Numbered from the stretch's first letter, positions 9,834 through 21,299 are shown. The stretch: 64,000 bases of DNA from Closterium sp. Naga37s-1 (GCA_947471745.1 CANJKZ010000820.1:2269501-2333500); one strand, 5' to 3'. The notes: generated by a model not told the origin, from the letters alone. Translations and numbers: made by a program.

Positions 9834-11240
9834 ATGTCTGCAGTGTTGGCATTGGAGCACACGAAGTCCAAATGAGCCTGTCCACACCTCTGAAACTCTC
9901 GAAGAAGAAAGTACCTGATGTTGATTTGCTTTTCTCCGCTCTCTTGTCGAGGCTCTTGACGCAGGAGAATTACCACCTTGTTGTCTGTGAACAAGGTCGG
10001 TGCAGAGCTCGGCCGCGCACCATGGTCAGTGAGGAAGAAGGTCAACCAATGCAGCTCCTGTGCAGCCATGACTCCAGCGCAAATCTCGGCCTCAGCAGTA
10101 GAGGTCGAGACAGAGGAGGAACAAGTAGACCTCCATGACACAGCTCCAGAGCCTAGACTGAAACAATACCTCTACGTAGACTTCTGAGTCTCGGCATCGT
10201 CGGCGCAAGAAGAGTCACAGTGGCCAGTGAAAGCGACAGGCTGTCCACTTCCAAGCACTAGCCCCACGCCTGATGTCGTCGCTAGGTACTTTGCCACCCT
10301 CACAGCTGCTGACCAATGAACAGGACAGTGTCTCCCTGGCGCAACAAAGCGGGCACGGATGCTGAGAGGGAAGGCGAGGTCTGGGCGAGTACAAGTCATC
10401 GGGTACATGAGGCAGCCCACAAGCTCTGGGTAAGGACCACTAGGCTCAAACGGCTCGTCAGGGAAGGGTCCAGTGAGTCTGTGTTCAACAGCAAGAGGAA
10501 TAGGCTGTGCAGTGGTGAACTGAAACCCGAACCGCTGAAGGGCCTGCTGCACCATGTGTGACTGGGTCAGAGTGATGGTGCGAGCTGCTCTGTCTCTGGT
10601 GATCTGCAGGCCAAGGTAGTGGCACAGCACACCAAGGTCAGTGCACGTGTGTCTCCTCTTCAGTTCGGACTTCACGTTCGCCAAAGCAACCGTGTCAGCA
10701 GTGGCGAAGACCAGGTCATCGACGTAGACCAATACAAAGAAAGGTGTGGAGCCACGACGAACAAACAGCGACGGGTCGGCAGAAGACGGCTGGAAATCGA
10801 GGTCAGCTAGGGTAGAGCGAAGAGTGTCGTGCCACTGACAAGGAGCCTGACGGAGACCATACACCGGGCGTGTGAGCCTCCACTGGGTCTTGGGAGGGAA
10901 AGTGCCAGTGAATGCAGAGGGACGACGCAGCCAGACCTCCTTGTGTAGGCTACTTTGAAGGAAGGCCGTGAAGAAGTCGAGAGAGTTTAACTCGTAGTCT
11001 CTCTGCTGCCATGTGAAGTAACACCCGAAGAATGGTCATCTTCGGGCTAGGCGCAAAGGTCTGAAAGAAGTCAACTCCTTCGCGCTGACTAAAACCCCTA
11101 GCCACATAACACGCCTTGAAGACTCGAGGGAATCCCGGTGGCCGCTTCATCTTGAAGATGTACATGCCATCGACTACGTTCGCACCCGGAGGGGGAACCT
11201 CGTCGACGTAGGTGCCTGTGGATCTGTAGGAGGCCATCTC
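9834..11240 (-). pseudogene. E1 reverse transcriptase-RNase H (interrupted)
   Basis: Minus-strand RT motifs appear in order: TGTYVDEVPPPGANVVDG, GFSQREGVDFFQTFAP, MYGLRQAPCQWHDTL, LVYVDDLVFAT (intact YVDD), GPYPELVGCLMY and TRPDLAFPL, then RNase H (HCDSSCADDAETQKST, STAEAEICAGVMAAQEL, TDNKVVILL). The frame shifts near 10,950 and 10,170. The last recognisable residues are NANTADI; the expected FTKAL tail is missing because E2 begins there. Confidence 0.8.
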
Positions 11241-11399
11241 TGCGTCCGTGGCAGCTCTCCACTAAGAGGCCCAAGGCCCTGACACTGCCCCAGCGTAATT
11301 GCGAGGAGTTGGTATTTCAAGGGCGTTGGGGTCTCCCTCAGGGGCGAACAGCATGGCACAGCGATGATGCGAAGCGGCTGCCAGGAGCTCTAGCTCAAA

Positions 11400-12600
11400 C
11401 TGCCTATCCTCTAGGGCATCATAGCTAAGGGCAGACTTACCGCTGACGGCGAGAGGACTGGTAGGAGGAGCATCCACGACACGAGTGGCGTAGTCAAGGC
11501 GGCGGGTAGCGGCAAACTCAGTGACAGTGGCAGTAAGGGCGGAGATAGAGGACAGAGAGGCACGAGGGTCTGTAACAAGAGAGGCGAGAACACGAGAGAG
11601 AACAGGACGTACGTGCGGTAGTAGTCAATGATAGGAGTAGAGAGGGAAGCGGTAAGGGCCGACTCAAGGGGAGAAGGAAGCAGAGATGGAGACGGACGAG
11701 GGGAGATAGAACGAAACAGGACAGTTCGAAGGTCAGGGACGGGAACATGGGACGAAGGACGAGCATGAGGAGAGCGAGAAGCCCAAGAGTGAGAAAGAGG
11801 GGACAACAGAGGCTGAGAACAGGGTAAAACAACTGGAGTAGAGTCAGGAGGAGGAAACGTGGGACCGTAGACAGGAGGAGAGGGGGAGGAGGGAGGAGAC
11901 AGGGAGGGGAGAACAAGAGCCCGTAGGCCAAAGACAGGAGATGTAGGTGGCCGCTGCTGCTGCTGCTGCCCCTGCTGCTGCGGCTGCTCTTGCTGCGGCT
12001 GCTGCTGCTGCTGCGGCTCCTGCGGCGGCTGCTACTCCTCCAGCTACTGTAGCTCCAGCTGCTGCCGCTCCAACACTAGCCTCTCTTGCTCCAACTCCAG
12101 CTGCTCCTCACGTGCACGGCGAAGAAGGGCCTGGTAGGGGTGGGGGAAAAAAGTAGTGTCCGGGGAGGTAGTAGCCCCAAGACCACTCTCCAAAGCACCA
12201 AACGCACCACCCCCAGAGTCAGCACCGCCAGCAGCAACGCGGCCAGTCCCATGCTCTCCAGGTCCATCAAAGGGCGCACCCGCACCCCCAGTCGTAGCAA
12301 CCGCACCCCCGTAGCACCCCCAGTGACAGCTCGACAAACATCAGCTCCCCGAAGACTAGAACCTTCTGCAGACACGGGGTCAGCTCCAACTCCAGCACCC
12401 CCAGATCGAGAACCTCGTGCATGCACACTCTCAGCTCCAACTCCAACACCTACAAAGGCAGCACCTCCAGTGTCTTCACTGCCCTCATGGTCTGAATCAG
12501 CCTGTGGAGAAAGTGTTGACGGCCGCTGCGGTGACTGTGAGGAGGACTGCGGAAAAGGGGTCGGGACCTGAGGGGCTACCGAGGGGGGTGGCGTGTGACA
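11400..12600 (-). pseudogene. E1 integrase-RT linker, poly-Q and Pro/Ser-rich
   Basis: On the minus strand this spans Pro-rich spacer, a Glu/Leu/Gln helix-like segment (EEQLELEQERLVLERQQ, about 12,050-12,120) and a CAG-encoded Gln/Pro stretch (about 11,950-12,040), then a Ser/Leu/Pro-rich segment. The corresponding linkers in E4 and E5 are also long and repetitive but built of other residues. It has no enzymatic motif and is frameshifted. Confidence 0.55.
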
Positions 12601-14160
12601 CACCTGACGGGGCTGGAACAGGGGGGGGGGGAGGCTGTACCAGAGGAGCAGGAGGGTGAGTGGGAGTCAGGAAGAGAGGGGGAGGAGGAACCGGGAGACC
12701 TCGACAAGGGTATCGTGTATAGTACGGGACTGACTCGTCAAAACGGACGTCACTGGAGTCAAGGAACCGGTGAAGGGGAGGGTGGTAGAAGGTGAAGTCA
12801 GAGGAGTCCTTTGGAAAACCAAGGAAGACACAGGGAAGGGCGCGAGGGGAGAGCTTGTCCGCGGAATTGTCGTGAACACAAGCCAAGCAGCCCCAGACAC
12901 AAAAACAACGCAACACCAGGGGACCCAGTCCAAAGACTGGTCGGTGAAACCCCTGGCCGGGAGACACGTGGCCAGAAGTTCAGCTGGTGAGCGGCGTACT
13001 AAACCGCTTAGGGCCACAGAAAATTGGGGGCAAGGGCGTGAGTTAAGGAGGTGCGGGCGATCTCCATGCGGGAAGCCAATGCGGCGTTCAGCAATCCCAT
13101 TCTGCTGTGAGGACTCTGGAAGCGTCCAGAACTGACGGATGCCCTGCTCGCGACAGAATCCAGCGAGAACGCCGGAGCAAAACTCTCCCCTGCGGTTGGA
13201 GTGATGTCAGCTGACACGATGACCATGAGTGTCCGCAATGGTAAGTAACCACCGGATCAGCGTAGAAGTCACCTCGGACTTCTTTGCCGGGGGGAACATT
13301 GTGGTGTAGCGAGAGTAGTCGTCAACGACCACCAGAAAGAAACTCTCTCGCTCAGGACCGGGGCGAGAGGCAGGGCCCCAGCTGTCCAAGTGGAGAGTCT
13401 CGAAGGGCTTGGTGGCCGGACAAAGGGAGGAGTGAAGGCTGGCGTGCAGCCGACCCTCGTCACAAGGGCCGCAAGGTGGTGCAGGCGAAGGCGGCGGCAA
13501 CGGCAAGACTCACAGAAGGCCAAAGACAAGACGCTGACTAGACATAGTGCGAAGGCGAGGAAGGGAGGGGTGACCAAGACGGGTGGTGCCACAGAACGGT
13601 GGGGCGGGGCAAGTGACCAACACGAGCAAGAAGCAGCGACTGGACCAGACGCCGTAACCTGACCAAACATAGCTACCTGGTGGGACGCTGGGACCTGACC
13701 GGGGGGAGTGACAGGGGTCTGAGGCCAGTGTGAAGTGTGTAGAGACCAGAACCCGGCTCCTGGTGAAAGGTGGCCAGGGGGGCGTACGTGTCACCGTCCA
13801 CATAGGTTGCAGAGTCCCCAGAAGGCTCAAACCAAACACCAACGTGCTAACTCACGAGCGGCCGCACACCCACCAAGTTCCTAGAGTACGAGGGGATGTG
13901 GAGGCTCGTCAGAGAACCCGGGGGAACAGCCGGGCACGAAAGCGTAGTAGAGTGGCGAGCAATGACTGGTCCTAAAGTGGGATCAGCCAGTGCGATAGAG
14001 ACTGGTGCAGGAAGCGGAGTAAGAGTTGTGTGGTCGCAGAAGAAACAGTGCGACGCACTAGAGTCTAACGTGAAAGACAGCGACGCGTCCGCCGAAGTGG
14101 CACCTGGACTAGCACCTACACAAACACCTACACTAGCAACTCAGGATCAACACTAGCACC
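12600..14160 (-). pseudogene. E1 protease-integrase remnants
   Basis: Minus-strand fragments in several frames carry integrase signatures: CDEG with SLCPATKPFETLHLDSWGPA and FFLVVVDDYSRYTTMFP (first catalytic Asp, about 13,210-13,500), a region near 13,050-13,200 corresponding to the second Asp and the Glu helix, and the C-terminal DKLSPRALPCVFLGFPKDSSDFTFYHPP (about 12,750-12,850). The domain is split by at least three frameshifts. The protease part lies upstream at about 13,700-14,160 and is badly eroded. Confidence 0.7.
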
Positions 14161-14229
14161 TAAACTAAAAACACGCGAGCAAACAGAGTCAGAAACACTA
14201 GATTCAACAAAAGCATATATATCATTGGC

Positions 14230-14765
14230 AGTTCCTAAGAGTTCAAGTATTTGAGAATCAGACATGTCCCACAATGCGGGACCGTGCGAAAGAACAAGGG
14301 GAAGCCACTCAGGGGCAGGCCGTCAGCGCCGTAGGCCGCGCAAAGTCTGTTAGTGAGCTGAGCAAAGCACTGACCCAGTGGGTGATGGCTGTTGCAGCGG
14401 AGGCCACTGCGAGTACCTGTCTGGATGAAGTAGGGGCAGGGTGGGTGCGCCACAACGCGACAGCTGACGCGGTCCTGACCCGTGCCGCTGAACCTGCTGC
14501 TGCCCCTACTGCTGCTTTGGCTGTTGCGAGAGCAGTGGCTGATGTTGCTGCTGAGCCAGGTATCAGGCCGCCACCCCAGCACCTGCAGCTGGCAGCCCCG
14601 CAGGTGCCCGACAAACCCGGGCGTCACCTCCACCAGCTGCAACAGGGGAGCCACTAGAAGTTGCACGAGGCACTCCACCAACGCCTGCACTCCCGCCACC
14701 GCCACTCGCCACGCCACCTCCGCCGCCTCCACTTCTGGCTGCACCCTGGCCGCCCCTCCTGCCAC
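14230..14765 (-). pseudogene. E1 gag C-terminal part
   Basis: Encodes a segment ending CPYFIQTGTRSGLRCNSHHP, which corresponds to CPYVIRTGDCSGQTCAKLH in the E4 gag, a CX8-9C-type zinc-binding-like motif typical of these copia families. It is separated from the N-terminal half by E3. Confidence 0.6.
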
Positions 14766-14870
14766 TCCTAACTCTAGACCATGTTGAATTCATGACAGCA
14801 ACTGCGGACTCTTGAGTAGTGGTAGCGGCGAGGGAGGCAGTAAAGGTGGGCAGCTGCGGGACAGTGCACC

Positions 14871-15790
14871 CTGTTAGAAACTAAGGACGGAGTCTATGAA
14901 GATTGGGAGCTGAAATATCACAAAATCGTTGGTCTAAGGTTCTGGACAGAAATCGACGCGCTCACAAGAAACGCTGTCGACGAAAAACGCACCGTTAAAA
15001 CTTCACCAAACTCAGATATGTTGTAGCTCTATTCCGTGGCTACAATTCCCAAGTTGAATCGTATGAAAAGGTGAAGTATTTCTTGAACGGGATATGCTGG
15101 CATAGAATCTTAACTGAATGACAAGAGATATCACAATTACCACACAGAGAAGTTAGGGTAGCACTAAACCAGGTAGGAGGGAAGAGGAGGACGAAAGGGA
15201 AGGTCCCAAGGAGCCCCCAACCAAAGGAAACTCCATGCCACACAATTCCCTTTGGCATAGGTAACCCAACTTTGACCTTTGTCACTATCCCAACCTCCAC
15301 AATCCACCTCAACCCAACTTGGCCACACTTGCCAACCTGGTTTGGCTCCTCCCAACCACTTGGCAGCATCTACAGTGATGTTGACGAATTTCCCAACCCC
15401 CAAAAGTCTATACCCCTTATGGAGTCATCCCCACAACTTCCCATAGTCACCACAACCAAATATCAAAAGCATACGAACTTCCAACGTTCGAGCTCCGATT
15501 GAACCGATCCTTGACTCTTCGGAAAGCTCTTGAGCAGAGGAGTCACTTCAGATATCTGCTCAAGCCAAATAACATACACTCACACTCAGAAAAAAACCAA
15601 ACCGCACAAAACACAAATTCTTGCACACGCTCACACCACGCATGCAACGCACGAACACATGATGGGAGGCAGACAGACGTGAATGCATATGATTGCATCA
15701 CACAACAAACTCCCCCTCTGGCTGCCTACCATCATCCCACATGCCATAGCTCAAACATGCTCCCTCAATGCACACTCATCCCAGCAAGCT
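14871..15790 (-). mobile_element. E3: truncated copia-type LTR fragment inside E1 gag
   Basis: E1 gag similarity is lost between about 14,870 and 15,790. The insert begins TGTTAGAAAC. Near its other end the minus strand has a purine tract (complement of actccccctctggctgcc, about 15,708-15,725) followed by TTTGTTGTG, as expected for polypurine tract and LTR start. So it looks like a minus-strand 3' LTR with a short piece of interior. No coding region was seen, and no mate LTR or clean target duplication was found. Confidence 0.45.
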
Positions 15791-16395
15791 TCAATAGAGG
15801 CGGAGGTTGCTCTCGACGAGCTTGAGTGCAGACTCAAGGACCTCGATACTGAGCTCACTAGGGTGCTTTCAGAAGAAGCGCGTCGCGAACTGTGGCAAGG
15901 CTGTGCATCAGTGCAGGCAGCGCGGTAGCTAGCATCCAGCGAACGCAGATGAGCAATCAGGTCAGCAGAATGCTCAAACGAGGCGAGGTTAGGAAACAGA
16001 AACGGGAGGAACAAGCGACCAAGAGAGATAGTGGTGGGAGTGGGTAGTGGGCCTTGATCGCAGTCAGGAACTCGCTAGCAGTACAAACCTGGGTGAAGTG
16101 GGTCTCCTCAGACTCAGGGAGGAGGCTGCCGACGGCGATGCAGGCTGTAGCGTCGCGCAACTTCCAAGCTGTCAGGGCAGCGCGCTGACGTGCAAAACGC
16201 TCTCTGTACGCAGTAGTGGGGTCAACGCCTAGGGGTTCAGGAGCAGAGGGCGCAAGAAGGTCATCGGAGGCGTGCACCCAGAGGGACTCGTTAGCCTGAA
16301 GTTGACTCTCTAGTAGGCGCTGCGCACGGAGGAGCCAAACAGAAAACTCCAGCGGCCTACCCTCAGCATCAAAGCGCAGGACCCTAGTCGTCGCC
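15790..16395 (-). pseudogene. E1 gag N-terminal part
   Basis: Starts at the minus-strand ATG whose first base is 16395. The protein opens MATTRVLRFDAEGRPLEFSV and continues through WKLRDATACIAVGSLLPESE and ADLIAHLRSLDASYRAACTD. The opening matches the E4 gag (MATLCVLTFDPEGRPIEF), so both belong to related copia families. A frameshift lies near 15,960, and E3 interrupts the frame at about 15,790. Confidence 0.75.
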
Positions 16396-16444
16396 ATAAT
16401 TGATGTGGAGGGGAGGGAGCTACTACTGCCACGTCTTAGTTTGG

Positions 16445-16800
16445 CGGAGGAAACCCCAGCTAATGGGGATGGGCAGGGCGTGACATGACGGGACGAGCAG
16501 GGCGCGACACGACGGGCAGGGAGGCGCAACGGGCGCGACATGACGGGACGGGCTGGGATGACGCGACGGGCAAGGAGGCGCGACGGGCGCGAGGGGATGG
16601 TACGGGATGGGCGCGATGTGACTGGATGGGCAGGGCGCGACGCGGCATGCGGGGAGGCGTGACGGGCATGAGGGGATGGGACGGGACGGGCGCGACACGA
16701 CGCGACAAGCAGGGTGCGACGCGACGGGCAGGGAGGCGCGACAAGAGGGTGCTACGGGCATGGTAGGCTAGGCGTAACGGGCACGAGCGGGTCAAGCAAG
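16445..16800 (-). repeat. GC-rich leader repeats of E1
   Basis: Between primer site and gag start the leader is built of degenerate repeats of GGGCGCGACACGACGGGCAG type. The three minus frames read as Pro/Ala/Ser/Arg-rich peptides without meaning. Similar leaders of different sequence occur in E4, E5 and E12. Confidence 0.7.
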
Positions 16801-16840
16801 AGGAACGGGATCCAACAGGATCCTAACCTAGGTGATACCA

Positions 16841-16949
16841 TGTCAGAAACAGAATGAATGATGTATTATTGTGAGTTTGGGTACATATACCTAACCCTAA
16901 CAACTATACTTCACATAGCATGCCCCACTACAGGCTACAACATTTGACA
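16841..16949 (-). repeat. E1 5' LTR (109 bp)
   Basis: Runs from tgtcagaaac to atttgaca in plus orientation and pairs with 2179-2287. On the minus strand it is followed by TGGTATCACC, a partial match to the initiator-Met primer site. Confidence 0.85.
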
Positions 16950-17066
16950 CTCTCCTCTGGGTGCCCATGCTGCTGGTCGATGAAGCGTTGACTAGAAGAA
17001 AGAATCCTTCAGGTAGTTGAAAACAGATTTGTGATTCAAAAACATGGCACACTCTATTTACAGGTA

Positions 17067-18066
17067 CTAACATGACTCATCTACAGAGAAAACACGGGCA
17101 CCTGACAAAATTACCAGCAAACAGGTAAGTTGCACAACACATGGCTTATTAATCAGCTTCCATAGTTTAGCAGAAGTACACGCAACTTGGTTTGCAATGG
17201 AGAACAAGGACCGAACGCACAGACTGACGTTGTCATCCTTCCACGTATTGCTACCGAACTTGAATGTTCTAAACCTCATCCTCAGCACAGACTTCACCTT
17301 GAAAATTACCCGTTGCCCCGGCGCTATGGTAAATTGCGATGGCACCACTCTCATTCTCACAGCATGAGGGGCGTTAATCATCACCCTGTAGGTCGATGTG
17401 GTGTCCAAGACGCTTGTCACAGTCCGCCTAGCAAAGAGTTCATGCATTATGTTGACCAGCATAACATAAGGCTGATTCAGGTTCCTGGCTGGAATGGGGC
17501 TCAGTGGCACGTGCCCGAATGCCTTTCGAGCCAGCTTCATGCTCAGCCTAGCAAGAAAGTTGCGGAAATCTTACTCCCTGGCATCGTAGGTCAGCCCGGG
17601 TTCAAGCGCCCTAGCGGGAAACACATGCCCCGCTCCTATCTCCCACGGCCTTGCCAACTTGCCGTTCACATTCCGAATCACTCTTTTGCCGTTGTCAGTG
17701 CTGCCAGCTGTGGTCATCATGACAAACATGACCTACGCGGGCGTCCAATCAAGATGTTGCTGGATGATCAGAGCAGCCACACCAGCAACATGCGCCGCCG
17801 CCACGGCAGTTTCCTCACAAACCTGGAATGATCCCGTCTCACCGACAGTTTTCCTAGGCGCAGCCGCAAGGATGTTGGCCCCCGGGGCGATGATGTCCGG
17901 CTTGAGAATGGTGTTGGAGGAGCGGGCCTTCTTCGGGCGGCAGACACTACAACCCGGTGCAGCGAGAGGGCCCTTGGAGGACCATTTGGGAACCATGGGG
18001 AGGGAGGTCGATGCAGGGGAGATGGTGGCAGGGAGTCGGGTTCCTTGCTATATTGATGGTGCGAGA
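17067..18066 (-). pseudogene. Subtilisin-like serine protease (plant SBT family) pseudogene
   Basis: Plant subtilases are secreted S8 serine proteases. In one minus-strand frame the C-terminal half is recognisable: WSSKGP, ILKPDIIAPGANILAA, the active-site region FQVCEETAVAAAHVAGVAAL, MMTTAGSTDNG, GAGHVFPARALEPGLTYD, then a fibronectin-III-like tail (VTSVLDTTSTYRVMI, FGSNTWKDD, VRSLFSI). Where active proteases have GTSMA, this has ETAVA, so the catalytic Ser is Ala. Stops at 18045, 17730 and 17571 break the frame, the middle one next to WTPA. The N-terminal propeptide, catalytic Asp and His were not found. It is a decayed fragment, truncated by or before arrival of E1 at 16949. Confidence 0.8.
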
Positions 18067-18810
18067 TCTGTGGTGTTTCCTTGAGATTTTAAAGCCGTTG
18101 CTGCTGCCGTTGTAGACGATGAAGTCAGGGACTGGGGCACGGTACTGCATGGTGGGGCAGGGAAGGTGTTGGTAAGCATGAGAAGGGCAACATGAGATGC
18201 AAGAGGAGGGAGGTGATGCGACAGGAGGGAGGAGAGTGTGGAAAAGGGCAAGAAGCGATGCAAATCAATGTACTCTGCAAGCTGCAGCGTGGGAAACAAA
18301 TAATCTCTCTAACAGCTGCATGGTGGGGCAGAAAGAGTGTTGGTAAGCATGAGATGCGAGGAGATGGAAGACGAGGGAGGAGGTGCAGGGAGGAGAGCGT
18401 GGAAAAAGGCATGAACCAAGGAAGAAGGGAAGAAAGTGCAATGCAAAGCTGCACTGTGGGAAACAAACAACCTTCTTCGTGGGAAACTTACTACCCCTGC
18501 CGCTACCTAGCAAGTGCTCCCCGTTCTCACCTTGCCCCCATGCTGATATAGTAGGGTGCAAAGTTGACGATGGCAGGGGCAGGACCATACAAGTAACGGT
18601 AAAACAGTCACTCCGGCCTGGGGAGGGAGGAGGGCGAAAGATTCAAATTTTTAGGTGCCAATAAAAACTGGTTAAAGTCACTCTGGCTTGAAGGAGGGTG
18701 AGAGGGAAACACAGACAAAAGGAGGTGACGAAAGGGTGATGGGCAGGCCTAGGTGCAAAGGAGTTGAAAGGCGTTGAAAAGGGTTCGAGCCACAGTAACT
18801 CAGATGTGGA
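18067..18810. other. Region upstream of subtilase relic with a ~170-bp imperfect duplication
   Basis: Purine-rich segments at about 18,150-18,300 and 18,320-18,475 share blocks such as ggtaagcatgagat, gaggagagtgtgg and gggaaacaaa, forming a degenerate direct duplication. No coding content was recognised. Confidence 0.4.
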
Positions 18811-18948
18811 TGGAGGGAGGGAGGGAGGGAGGGAGGGAGGGAGGGAGGGAGGGAGGGAGGGAGGGAGAGAGGGAGGGAGGGAGGGAGGAAGGGAGGGAGG
18901 GAGGGAGGGAGGGAGGGAGGGAGGGAGGGAGGGAGGGAGGGAGGGAGA
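18811..18948. repeat. (GGGA)n microsatellite
   Basis: About 34 GGGA units with a few substitutions (AGAGA, GGAAG). The open Gly/Arg/Glu and Pro/Ser frames across it are spurious. Confidence 0.95.
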
Positions 18949-19193
18949 GTGGAGAATGAGAGCGGAAGGGCACGGAAGGATAGAAGAGGGGGTAGGGATT
19001 CAAGAGAGAAGAAGCACAAGGAAAACGAGAGAAGAAAGAGAGGGATGGCTGACAAAGCCCTTCTGAGGCGCCCTAACAAGACGATTAGCTGACATGGGGT
19101 TTACAATCAAATTCTGTACTAGTGTATACTCGAGTGATGCACCCACCACATTGGCAGGGACATGTATAAGTGTCATAGAAAAACACACTCGGA
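18949..19193. other. No recognisable gene
   Basis: Short intergenic piece between the GGGA microsatellite and the solo LTR. Confidence 0.3.
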
Positions 19194-20255
19194 TGAACTA
19201 GCGAAGCCACTCCCTACACGCTGGAAGTTGGAATACGGGGGAAGGCATGGGTGATACGAGTGATCGCAGCTTGCACTAGCGTTCTTATGTGTTCACACAA
19301 AAAATTAACAAGGTTGCACTGGCAAAGTTTGAATTACAGAAATTGCAATGGCAAAGTGACTGCACCTGGACCTAGCAGCCTAGCGACCAAGCATGTCGAC
19401 TTGCCACCATCGCTGAAAGGCATCGCACCAGCTCTGCAGAAAGGCGGCCTGCCAGCAGAGCAAGTCTGCAGCTTGCCAACTCTGCGAGTCGGGGATGTGC
19501 CAACACTGCATCTGTACGGCTTGCCAACACTGCAGCAGAGCGGCTAGCCAACGTTGCAACCGCAGATCGCTATAGCGCACGTGCGCACCCGCTTCACATG
19601 TGTTTGTAGCGGTCGAGCACATCGTGTCTCATACCTCGTCGCGTAGATGCCGAGTTGGCCACGTGCCAACAATCGCTGCAGCAAAACGACCATCCAGCGT
19701 TGCACCCGTAGATGACAGCAGCTCGCATGCTCATAGGTGCACGTAGACAATTGGCCCAACATGCATTGTCTCGTGCGCGTCGATTGTTGTTTGCGCCTGA
19801 TCAGCCACATCGACTTTGGGATACCAGCCCGAAGTCGCCTTCGCCTTTACGACCTTGACGACATTTGCGTGCCTTCGCAAAACTAGCCGAGTCGGTTACT
19901 TGGTCGACCAAGTTGACCTCCCAGTGCGCGCCCTGGTCGACGACCTCCCTCGTCAACCACCGTGCCCGTCGTGGACCCCTCGTGGTCAACGGCCCGTCCG
20001 TTGACTAGCTCAGACAGCTGCAGTTGTCGAGCTCCCCTCGTCGACGGCTACAGTTCCGAACCTCATCGACCTGCCCCGTTGAAGTAGGTCGTTGGCTCCC
20101 CGTCGACGGCATCGCCACAGTGGTCCACTACAGCTCGACGAAGCCCGTCGAGCTGCTCGCCCACTGCGTAGGTTCGGTTGCTTTTCCCGTATACCCGACC
20201 AGGACGTCGACGTCGCCCAAGCGAGGGCGGGGCCAACACTCCATTCCCGTTAACA
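19194..20255 (-). mobile_element. Solo LTR of the E6/E9 family (minus)
   Basis: Similar over its length to the E9 LTR (57366-58427) in the same orientation: shared blocks include agccacatcgactttgggataccagcc (E9 has ttcggg), gcggggccaacactccatt and cccgttaaca at the right edge. No gag or primer site lies next to it on the minus-strand downstream side, so it is a solo or truncated LTR. The left edge is approximate. It is more diverged than the E6 LTR pair, suggesting an older copy. Confidence 0.65.
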
Positions 20256-20394
20256 ACCTGCCAGCACTGCAGTCGCTGGTAACCGTATGCGCATCTGTGT
20301 ATCAACTAACGAGTATATGCAAGTCTGCACAACAAACAGTTGCGTACTCGTCGTGCACGAAAAGCATGTTGCACAAGTGTCAAGGTGGACGCGC

Positions 20395-21123
20395 ATATAG
20401 TTGATATGGATAGTGATCACAAGAAACCTTGTAAATATATTCTAACGGGCATCGAAACATCATTACGTGTCGCACATGCCTATTCTTGCACAGTTCTCCC
20501 TTATCAATCATTTGAAGCAGCAAATCTACATACCAGATGCGGCGAATGGCACCAAACTTGTATTGCATGCTTGCAATATAGTAAATGTAATGAATGATAA
20601 TAAGAAACCTTGTTCAATTTAGCAAACGGACGTCGAAACTGCACCACGTGTCGCACAGGCCTATCCTTGCACAGTTTCCCCCGCTCGATCGTTTGAAGCA
20701 GCATATCTTTTTACCAGATGCGGCGAATGGCACCAAACTTGTCTTGCATGCTTGCATTATAGTAAATGTAGTGAATGATAAAAAGAAACCTTGTAAAAAA
20801 ACACAAACGGGCGTCAAAACCACATCACGTGTCGCGCAGGCCTTTTCTTGCACAGGGTTCCTACCTCACTCATTTGAAGTAGCATATCTACTACCATATG
20901 CAACGAATGACACCAAACTTGTCCTGCATGCCTGCAATATAGTAAACGTAGTATATTATCAAAACAAACTTTGTAAACAATCACGAACGGACATAAAAAC
21001 TACATGACGTGCCGCAAAGGCCTATCCTTGCACAGTTTTCCTAACTCAATTGTTCAAAGCAACATATCTTCCTACCAGATGCAGCGAACATCACCAAACT
21101 TGTCCTACATACATGCAATTTAG
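20395..21123 (+). repeat. ~180-bp satellite array, left part
   Basis: Tandem monomers of about 180 bp start near 20,428, 20,610, 20,790 and 20,969. Shared blocks are acgtgtcgca, cctatccttgcacagtt, ttgaagcagcatat, accagatgcggcgaatgg, caccaaacttgtcctgcatg and gtaaatgtagtgaatgata. Monomers are roughly 80-90% alike by eye. The last one is cut at 21,123 by E4 and resumes at 27,836. Confidence 0.9.
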
Positions 21124-21254
21124 TGTCAAACTTGTATGCTGCTTGTTGTTTAGGCTGTAGTGGGGTAGCCCATATGGGGTACAACCCAATTAGGGTTTCC
21201 TACTTGTACCTCTGCATGCTGCTAGTTCATCATTCCTCGTTCGTTCTTCTGACA
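21124..21254 (+). repeat. E4 5' LTR (131 bp)
   Basis: Contains TAGGCTGTAGTGGGGTAG near its start and a TACAACCCAATTAGGG block, both shared with other LTRs in the window. Its mate is at 27706-27835. Confidence 0.92.
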
Positions 21255-21299
21255 TGATTTCAAAGCAGGTCCTAGCCTAGGACCGAATCTTTTTTTTAG

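Larger units (their letters stand above)
2179..16949 (-). mobile_element. E1: Ty1/copia retrotransposon, split by nested insertions
   Basis: Terminal LTRs of 109 bp lie at 2179-2287 and 16841-16949, differing at roughly 11 positions. Next to the right LTR, on the minus strand, is a primer-binding-like TGGTATCACC (16831-16840). Flanking 5-mers are ttctt and ctctc, an imperfect target duplication. Order on the minus strand is LTR, GC-rich leader, gag, protease, integrase, poly-Q/Pro linker, RT, RNase H. The RNase H frame stops abruptly at about 9834, where E2 is inserted; the 3' untranslated part resumes at 2288-2545. The gag is also split by E3. All coding parts are frameshifted. E1 is the oldest layer of this cluster. 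Confidence 0.8.

Noticed and set aside
18764..19079. Gly/Arg/Glu-rich and Ser/Leu/Pro-rich frames
   Set aside because: Translations of the GGGA microsatellite on both strands.
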